This document shows, piece by piece, positions 1 to 4,506 of a stretch of 5,642 bases of DNA. Source of the DNA: JBMYRH01 sp049602155 (lineage in GTDB: Bacteria > Myxococcota_A > UBA9042 > PHBI01 > JBMYRH01); the NCBI GenBank assembly GCA_049602155.1, contig JBMYRH010000065.1:1-5642 (forward strand), read 5' to 3'. A program made the position numbers and the translations under genes. The number at the start of each line of letters is the position of its first letter. The stretch's first letter is position 1. Under the pieces are notes generated by a model, which had not been told where the DNA came from, made no database searches, and saw nothing but the letters and a program-made list of their open reading frames with translations.

Positions 1-1074
1 GCCGGAAGAGAGCGCGCCGCGCTCCATTTGCTCGCGCTCGATGGACTTGAAGAGGGCCTCGAAGTTGCCCTCACCGAAGCCTTCATCTTCTTTGCGCTGA
101 ATGAACTCAAAGAAGATGGGGCCGATGACCTTGCCCGAGAAGATCTGCAAGAGCAGCCGAGGCTCGTCGCCCTCAGTCGTGCCGTCCAGCAGGATGCCCC
201 GCGCGCGGAGCTCATCCGTGGGCTCGCCGTGCCCGGGGAGCCGCTCTTCTAGCATGTCATAGTAGCTGCCTGGGGGCGGTGACATAAACTCTACGCCCTG
301 GGCCTTGAGGCGGTCCCAGCAGCCGAGCAGGTCGTCACACGAGAACGCGATGTGCTGAATTCCTTCGCCGTTATACTCGCGGAGGTACTCCTCGATCTGC
401 CCCACGCGGTCCGATTTCTCCTCGTTCAAGGGGATGCGGATGAGGCCATCCGGGGCCGTCATGGCCCGTGAGACGAGCCCAGTGTACTCGCCCTTGATGT
501 CGAAGTAGCGAATCTCTCGGAAGTTGAAGAGGTTCTCGTAGAAGTTCGCCCAGTAGTCCATCCGCCCTTTGTAGACGTTGTGCGTCAGGTGATCGATGAC
601 GTTGAAGCCGCAGCCCTTCGGGTGCCGGTCGACGCCTTCAAGGTAGTTGAAGTCGATGTCATAGATGGAGCGCCCCTCTTCGAATCGATCGATGAGGTAG
701 ATGATAGCGCCACCGATGCCACGAAGTGCGGGAAGGCGGAGTTCGCTGAACCCGGCTTGGACCTCGACGGGCTGGGCCCCCTTGGAGATCGCGAGGTCGT
801 AAGCGGCTTGCGCATCGTCGACCCTGAACCCCATCGCACAGGCCGATGGGCCGTGCTCCGCTGCATAGTAGTCAGCGGGTGTGTTGGGCTCGTAGGTGGC
901 GATGAGGTTGATCCCGCCTTGGCGCCAGAGGTCCACGTCTTTCGAGCGATGCCGTGCGACATGTGTGAACCCCATGCTCTCGAAGACGGGCTCGAGGACG
1001 CCCCTCTCGAGCGCGGTGAATTCCACAAACTCGAAGCCTCTCAGCCCCATCGGGTTTTCGAATAAATCAGCCAT
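1..1074 (-). CDS. hpd: 4-hydroxyphenylpyruvate dioxygenase (stop codon beyond window edge)
   Basis: This Fe(II) dioxygenase converts 4-hydroxyphenylpyruvate to homogentisate in tyrosine breakdown, in the cytoplasm. The 358 readable codons start MADLFENPMGLRGFEFVEF, very like remembered Pseudomonas HPPD, and can be laid against it without gaps. The three iron ligands are all present: H162 (in IDHLTHNVY), H241 (in GIQHIAF) and E323 (in FFEFIQRK), one higher than Pseudomonas numbering (161/240/322) because Met is counted. The C-terminal signature GFGEGNFEALFKSIE is intact. The last readable residues, RGALSSG, match the usual end of the family, so probably only the stop codon is missing. The ATG at 1074 is supported by GAGG at 1082-1085, 7 nt upstream. 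The gene diverges from marR across a 97-nt gap carrying a palindrome. hmgA could follow downstream, outside the window. Confidence 0.97.
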   Translation of the reverse strand, partial: MADLFENPMGLRGFEFVEFTALERGVLEPVFESMGFTHVARHRSKDVDLWRQGGINLIATYEPNTPADYYAAEHGPSACAMGFRVDDAQAAYDLAISKGAQPVEVQAGFSELRLPALRGIGGAIIYLIDRFEEGRSIYDIDFNYLEGVDRHPKGCGFNVIDHLTHNVYKGRMDYWANFYENLFNFREIRYFDIKGEYTGLVSRAMTAPDGLIRIPLNEEKSDRVGQIEEYLREYNGEGIQHIAFSCDDLLGCWDRLKAQGVEFMSPPPGSYYDMLEERLPGHGEPTDELRARGILLDGTTEGDEPRLLLQIFSGKVIGPIFFEFIQRKEDEGFGEGNFEALFKSIEREQMERGALSSG

Positions 1075-1114
1075 CTAGACACCTCACTAAGGGCATGAAC
1101 CCTGACCTGCCCTC

Positions 1115-1144
1115 TGTCTAGGGCACTGGTTGCTATTGCGTCAA
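1115..1144 (-). promoter_or_regulatory. candidate hpd promoter
   Basis: Reading leftward, TTGACG (1144-1139, 5/6 to the -35 consensus) is followed after 18 nt by TAGACA (1120-1115), a weak -10. The predicted transcript would start near 1108, leaving a leader of about 33 nt that contains the hpd ribosome-binding site. The -35 box touches the palindrome at 1144-1159, which would let the MarR protein affect hpd. The -10 is poor, so this is tentative. Confidence 0.35.
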
Positions 1145-1158
1145 GTTGTAATTACAAC
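1130..1158 (+). promoter_or_regulatory. candidate marR promoter, overlapping the palindrome
   Basis: TTGCTA (1130-1135) and TACAAC (1153-1158) are 17 nt apart, each matching 4 of 6 consensus positions. The -10 lies inside the 16-bp palindrome, the expected arrangement for autorepression. Transcription would start near 1165, only about 7 nt before the marR ATG. The promoter overlaps the candidate hpd promoter on the other strand. Confidence 0.35.
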
Positions 1159-1159
1159 T
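1144..1159. promoter_or_regulatory. perfect 16-bp palindrome, likely MarR-family operator
   Basis: AGTTGTAATTACAACT equals its own reverse complement over all 16 bases. MarR-family dimers typically bind AT-rich palindromes of about this size containing TTGTA/TACAA-like half sites, often next to their own gene. It lies in the marR-hpd intergenic region, 12 nt before the marR ATG, and is AT-rich against a GC-rich background. Binding here would block the candidate marR -10 and lie beside the hpd -35. The palindrome is seen directly; its role is inferred. Confidence 0.75.
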
Positions 1160-1171
1160 AATGTGGACGAC

Positions 1172-1633
1172 ATGCCGAACTCAAAGACGCAACCCGAGCG
1201 CGTGCTCTCGCTGGACGACTTCTGGCCGTATCAGGTCACCGTCCTCTCTGATCGAATCGCACGCCGGACGAGTAAAATCGTGAAGGAGCATGGGTTGAAC
1301 CTCTCTCAGTGGCGCGTCTTGGCCGCTATCGCCGAGGTCCCGGGGCGCACCTCCGTGGAGGTCGTGACCGTGACCCCGATGGATAAAGGCATCGTGAGCC
1401 GAGCGACCAAGGCGCTCTTGGCGATGGGGCTCGTTCGCCGTGAAGCGTCCCAGTCCGATGGCCGCATCAGTCATCTCCACCTGACTGACGCTGGGGTGAC
1501 GCTCTACCATCAGCTGATCCCGTGCGTGGCAGCGATCTTGGAGCGGGCCAACATCGGGCTGTCGTCCGAGGCTCAGCGGCGATTGAGTGAGCAGCTGGGC
1601 GAGCTGATGAGGGTGATCCCCGACCTGCGCTAA
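1172..1633 (+). CDS. MarR-family transcriptional regulator
   Basis: A 153-residue winged-helix regulator, the usual MarR size. Residues about 15-40 form the N-terminal dimerisation helix. LSQWRVLAAIAEVPGRT (44-60) begins the helix-turn-helix, the recognition helix is about 69-84 (PMDKGIVSRATKALLAMG), and the wing contains the conserved DGR at 96-98 followed by HLHLTDAG. The C-terminal helix (about 130-150) completes the dimer interface. The frame is open back to a TTG at 1130, but that extension would read through the palindrome, and MPNSK at 1172 is the first ATG in frame. There is only a weak GGA before it, so translation may depend on a very short leader. Its place between hpd and maiA-fah suggests it controls tyrosine catabolism, probably releasing DNA when a pathway aromatic acid binds. 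The ligand cannot be read from the sequence. Its stop overlaps that of maiA. Confidence 0.9.
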   Translation: MPNSKTQPERVLSLDDFWPYQVTVLSDRIARRTSKIVKEHGLNLSQWRVLAAIAEVPGRTSVEVVTVTPMDKGIVSRATKALLAMGLVRREASQSDGRISHLHLTDAGVTLYHQLIPCVAAILERANIGLSSEAQRRLSEQLGELMRVIPDLR

Positions 1634-2274
1634 GCGGCGTCCGGCTGTTGGCTCGGGTGCGCTTTGACGAAGGCGGGCAGGGCGCAAAGGCGGGCCTCGA
1701 TGTCTACGAGGCGTGGGTACTGCGTCAGGTCGACGTCGAAGCGCCGGGCGTTATAGAGCTGCGGCACGAGGCACAGGTCCGCGAAGCTCACGGCGTCTCC
1801 GAAGGTGTAGGTGCCGCCGTGCTCGCTGACGAGGCGCTCTAGGGCTTGGAACCCGAAGTCGATCCACCCTCGTGACCAGACGATTTGGTCGGCCTTGGGG
1901 AGGTTGAACTCACGGCCGAGGCGTTGCATGACTCGCAAGTTCTGAATCGGCTGAGTCCCGCTGTTGATGACCTCGGTCATCTGACGCACTCGTGCGCGAT
2001 CCAGGGCGCCCTCGGGCAAGAGGGCGGGCGTCGGGTGTGCCTCCTCCAGGTACTCTAGGATCGCTACGCTCTGAGCGATTGGTGCACCATCAGCGACGAG
2101 GACCGGGACCTCCCGCATGGGGTTGATCGCCCGGTGCTCGTCGGCATGCTGCCTGCCGCCATCGGCGACGAGGTGCACAGGGATAGTCTCGAATTCAAGC
2201 CCTTTCCAGTGCAATGCGATGCGGACCCGCCACGAGCAGGAAGAGCGCCAATAGCTGTGGAGCACCAAGGACAT
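1630..2274 (-). CDS. maiA: maleylacetoacetate isomerase (zeta-class glutathione S-transferase)
   Basis: This enzyme uses glutathione to isomerise maleylacetoacetate to fumarylacetoacetate, the penultimate step of homogentisate breakdown in the cytoplasm. The 214 residues match the family length. The zeta-class signature SSCSWRVRIAL begins at residue 11, placing the catalytic Ser/Ser/Cys at 11-13. The N-terminal thioredoxin-like domain continues through NPMREVPVLV and the glutathione-contacting QS at 69-70 (AQSVAILEYLEE). The helical domain contains TQPIQNLRVM (107-115) and FADLCLVPQLYNARRF, and the end AFVKAHPSQQPDA is typical of MaiA. An upstream ATG in the same frame (2376) would add 34 Arg/Ser-rich residues inside fah. 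The ATG at 2274 is preferred because AGGAG lies 6 nt before it and the family starts there. It follows fah by 13 nt, so they form an operon. Its TAG overlaps the TAA of the convergent marR. Confidence 0.95.
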   Translation of the reverse strand: MSLVLHSYWRSSCSWRVRIALHWKGLEFETIPVHLVADGGRQHADEHRAINPMREVPVLVADGAPIAQSVAILEYLEEAHPTPALLPEGALDRARVRQMTEVINSGTQPIQNLRVMQRLGREFNLPKADQIVWSRGWIDFGFQALERLVSEHGGTYTFGDAVSFADLCLVPQLYNARRFDVDLTQYPRLVDIEARLCALPAFVKAHPSQQPDAA

Positions 2275-2287
2275 GTGTCGCTCCTGC

Positions 2288-3271
2288 TCAGTCTTTCGGG
2301 ACGACGGTCTGCGCGATGCGACCGAAGAGGCTCTCTCCTGCCGCGTTGAACATCTCGATGGCGACCGAGTCACCATGGGCCAGGAAGGGGGTCGTGAACT
2401 CGCCGGTGTCGATCTTCTCGATCATGCGCTTCTCCGCCAGGCAGGAAGAGCCACGGCTGCGGTCCACGTTGCTGATGGTGCCGCTGCCCACGATGGTGCC
2501 GGCGCTGAGTGAGCGGGTCTTGCAGACGTGCGCGACGATCTCATGGAAGCTGAAGTGCATCTCTGGGCCAGCGTCAGGGTCGCCATACTTCTCGCCGTTG
2601 AGGTGCGTGATGAGGGGCAAGTGGAGGCGCCCACCCTGCCATGCGTCACCGAGCTCGTCGGGGGAGATGGCGAACGGGCTGAAGGCCGACGAGGGCTTGG
2701 AGGTGAAGAAGCCGAAGCCCTTGGCGAGCTCTCCGGGGATCAGGTTGCGCAGGGAGACGTCGTTGCAGAGCATCACGAGCCGCACATAGTGCTCGACCTG
2801 GTCCGGTGTCACGCCCTGCGGGGTGTCATCCATCACGACGGCGATCTCTGACTCGAAGTCACACCCCCACGACGTGTCGGCCAAGGGGATATCGTCGCGT
2901 GGCCCGAGGAACGTGTCACTGCCGCCCTGGTAGACGAGCGGGTCCGTGCGCAGGGTCGCTGGTGGCTCTGCGCCGCGCGCCTTACGGACGAGGACGATGT
3001 GGTTGATGTACGCGCTGCCGTCGATCCAGGCGTAGGCCCGCGGGAAGGGGCTGTGGAGGGTGTCAGCGTCCACATCGAACGCGTCGTCACGCTCCCCGGC
3101 GGATAAGGCGCGGTAGATGGCGGCGATCTCGGGGGCCTTGGTGCTCCAGTCATCCATGAGCGACTGGAGGGTCGGCGCGACCGAGCCAGCCACGACTGCG
3201 CGGGTGTTATCGCTGGAGACGACGAGGAGTTCACCGTCTCGCGTGTTGTTCTTTCGGGTTGCCAGCTTCAC
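2288..3271 (-). CDS. fahA: fumarylacetoacetate hydrolase (fumarylacetoacetase)
   Basis: The 327-residue protein belongs to the FAA hydrolase family and would cleave fumarylacetoacetate to fumarate and acetoacetate, ending tyrosine degradation. The N-terminus MKLATRKNNTRDGELLVVS is characteristic of the bacterial enzyme of about 330 residues. Active-site residues can be placed against mouse FAH: D84 and H91 keep the 7-residue spacing of metal ligand D126 and catalytic H133, E140 and E142 (DFESE) correspond to E199/E201, and D171 (LCNDVS) to D233. KGFGFFTSKPSS (184-195) and GSGTISN (262-268) are conserved substrate-site segments. The start is GTG at 3271, supported by GGAGG 4 nt upstream; the next in-frame Met is residue 39, inside the domain. 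It is the first gene of a fah-maiA operon. A simpler FAA-family hydrolase is possible but unlikely given maiA and hpd. Confidence 0.93.
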   Translation of the reverse strand: MKLATRKNNTRDGELLVVSSDNTRAVVAGSVAPTLQSLMDDWSTKAPEIAAIYRALSAGERDDAFDVDADTLHSPFPRAYAWIDGSAYINHIVLVRKARGAEPPATLRTDPLVYQGGSDTFLGPRDDIPLADTSWGCDFESEIAVVMDDTPQGVTPDQVEHYVRLVMLCNDVSLRNLIPGELAKGFGFFTSKPSSAFSPFAISPDELGDAWQGGRLHLPLITHLNGEKYGDPDAGPEMHFSFHEIVAHVCKTRSLSAGTIVGSGTISNVDRSRGSSCLAEKRMIEKIDTGEFTTPFLAHGDSVAIEMFNAAGESLFGRIAQTVVPKD

Positions 3272-3486
3272 GTGTCCTCCGACCGCTTAATGGTGGGGCG
3301 GAAGTACACCGTCGTGAGGGGATGAGCAACCCGAAACGAGGGTGTGGGGGCGGGGAGAGCGGTACCCGCTGGGCGATGAGTGAATGTGACGGCAGTGGAC
3401 TCGCTGAGGTCCCTGGCGGGCTCGTCACCTTGGGTTTCAAGCGTCAGTGGTTGTGCCACATGTCGAGCAGCGAAATATCGGCGTCT

Positions 3487-3516
3487 ATTGTAGGATGATG
3501 CGGCGCCACGTGTCAG
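3487..3516 (-). promoter_or_regulatory. candidate fah-maiA promoter
   Basis: Leftward, CTGACA (3516-3511) matches 5 of 6 bases of TTGACA and TACAAT (3492-3487) matches 5 of 6 of TATAAT, with an 18-nt spacer. It is the best sigma70-type match noticed in the window. It points at fah and maiA, with a predicted start near 3480. Confidence 0.5.
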
Positions 3517-3540
3517 CAGCCGTCGCGCTGTTGGTGGCAC

Positions 3541-3555
3541 GTTGTCTCTGCAACT
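3541..3555. promoter_or_regulatory. possible degenerate second operator
   Basis: GTTGTCTCTGCAACT shares 11 of 15 positions with bases 2-16 of the marR palindrome, keeping GTTGT and CAACT at the same distance but losing symmetry in the middle. It lies about 25 bp upstream of the candidate fah -35, where a shared regulator could act. Like the palindrome, it ends 12 nt before a rightward ATG. The match is short enough to be chance. Confidence 0.2.
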
Positions 3556-3567
3556 TGGACATACAGC

Positions 3568-4506
3568 ATGCATACGACGCGATTGCGCACGCCCTTCATT
3601 CTGCTCATTGCCGGCATCATGCTTTCCACGCTAGCCGGGTGCAGGGGGGGCGACAGGCAAGATGCGAACCCTGGAATATCGGCGTCGATGCCTCCCGTTG
3701 AGGCGGTTGAACTGAACGCAGAGAGGCCCAGCTGCTCGGCCGGTTTTTATCTCTCCGCGAGCGGGGAATGCGCAGACCTTGATGAGTGCGCGCGCGGTCG
3801 TACGACTTGCCACGCCGATGCCACCTGCACCAACACACCGGGGAGCTATGACTGTGTCTGTAGACCGGGCTTTATCGGAGATGGGGAGGACTGCCGCGCG
3901 CTCCTAGACGACGTGAAGAGGCCGGCCCCCCCCGAGGCTCATCGGGGCCCCCATGCGGGTGTGTGGTGTGAGGTCTTTGGACCCAAGGGCGCGCACGTGG
4001 AGTGTGTGCTCCGCGTCGCCCGGAATAGCGCGGAGGCCCTGCCCGCGACTGGCGCGGACCTTCGGCTCAGCTGGGATGACTCGAAGCTCGCGCTCAGCCA
4101 ACTTGTCGGCGCCTACTGTGCAGGAGAGACCTGCTGGTCTTTTGACGCGCTGACGTGCGATTCCTCGGGAGTGGGGTGCGTCGCTTCGCCGCTTCAGAGC
4201 GGTCACAGCGTGATGCTCGTCCCTCAAGATCTCGCTGACGTCTCCGATTGGCTCAGCCTCTCCTTGGTCCACCCCGCCTCGGTCGATACGCCGCTCACCC
4301 CGGCTGTGGTGGGGCCCTCCGGTGAGCTTAGCCACGACGCGACTTTGCTGAGCTTGCGCTTCCGTTTGCTCGAGGGGGCTTCAGCAACTGAGCCGATCGA
4401 GGTCAGTCTCGTGGACACGAACTTCGACCGCGTTGATCGTTCGCTCATAGCCACGCTGGTGGAGCGCCCTGTCGGGAACGTTGTCCTCACGGGAGGTGCA
4501 AAATGA
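3568..4506 (+). CDS. EGF-domain lipoprotein with C-terminal cohesin-like domain
   Basis: A 312-residue exported lipoprotein. The N-terminus has Arg5 and Arg7, a hydrophobic stretch (PFILLIAGIML) and a classic lipobox LAGC with lipidated Cys25. No Asp is at +2, so in a Gram-negative cell the outer membrane is the likely site. After a linker, residues 70-109 form one calcium-binding EGF module: DLDEC start, cysteines at 74, 81, 87, 96, 98 and 109, and C-x-N-x4-Y-x-C at 87-96. A Pro-rich linker (119-122) leads to residues about 130-310. That region is beta-rich, with ADLRLSWDDSKLAL (163-176), three likely disulfide pairs and HDATLLSLRFRLLEG (256-270), a pattern resembling cohesin domains. The cohesin call is by eye; another Ig-like beta sandwich is possible. 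The gene overlaps the next by ATGA, and that neighbour has dockerin-like loops, which supports the cohesin reading. Homopolymers G7 and C8 lie within it. Confidence 0.85.
   Translation: MHTTRLRTPFILLIAGIMLSTLAGCRGGDRQDANPGISASMPPVEAVELNAERPSCSAGFYLSASGECADLDECARGRTTCHADATCTNTPGSYDCVCRPGFIGDGEDCRALLDDVKRPAPPEAHRGPHAGVWCEVFGPKGAHVECVLRVARNSAEALPATGADLRLSWDDSKLALSQLVGAYCAGETCWSFDALTCDSSGVGCVASPLQSGHSVMLVPQDLADVSDWLSLSLVHPASVDTPLTPAVVGPSGELSHDATLLSLRFRLLEGASATEPIEVSLVDTNFDRVDRSLIATLVERPVGNVVLTGGAK
3640..3642 (+). other. lipidation-site Cys codon (lipobox)
   Basis: The TGC codon for Cys25 closes the LAGC lipobox. Signal peptidase II would cut before it. The following residues are RGG, and the G7 run begins in the very next codon. 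Confidence 0.85.
4492..4496 (+). promoter_or_regulatory. strong Shine-Dalgarno inside the end of the lipoprotein gene
   Basis: GGAGG lies 6 nt before the ATG at 4503, inside the last codons of the lipoprotein gene. It fixes the start of the downstream gene at 4503 rather than the in-frame ATG at 4518. Together with the ATGA stop/start overlap it indicates translational coupling. Confidence 0.85.

Larger units (their letters stand above)
3272..3567. other. 296-nt divergent intergenic region with long fah leader
   Basis: This gap separates the leftward fah-maiA operon from the rightward lipoprotein gene. It holds a good leftward promoter (3487-3516), so the fah transcript would carry a leader of about 200 nt (roughly 3272-3480). 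I see no clear hairpin-plus-U terminator, riboswitch or convincing small gene in that leader. A degenerate look-alike of the marR palindrome is at 3541-3555. No convincing rightward promoter for the lipoprotein gene is visible; its start has only a weak GGA at 3557-3559. Confidence 0.6.

Noticed and set aside
580..1065. Rightward frames across hpd
   Set aside because: They are antisense to hpd, whose forward protein is unmistakable and has all three iron ligands.
1130..1171. TTG-initiated extension of marR (14 extra codons)
   Set aside because: It has no ribosome-binding site, runs through the palindrome and candidate promoter, and adds residues not expected for a MarR protein.
1600..1700. 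Bidirectional terminator between marR and maiA
   Set aside because: No GC hairpin followed by a T run is visible on either strand, and the stop codons overlap.
2275..2376. Upstream ATG extension of maiA (34 codons)
   Set aside because: It lies inside fah, is Arg/Ser-rich, and comes before the family's normal N-terminus; AGGAG supports the ATG at 2274.
2214..2851. Rightward frames across maiA and fah
   Set aside because: They are antisense to well-conserved enzyme genes and show no domain of their own.
3268..3573. Leftward 101-codon frame that ends in a GTGA overlap with the fah start
   Set aside because: The overlap is suggestive, but the frame has Arg/Pro/Ser-rich unstructured composition, no good ribosome-binding site and no recognisable domain. 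It contains the candidate fah promoter and overlaps the lipoprotein start codon. Chance is more likely.
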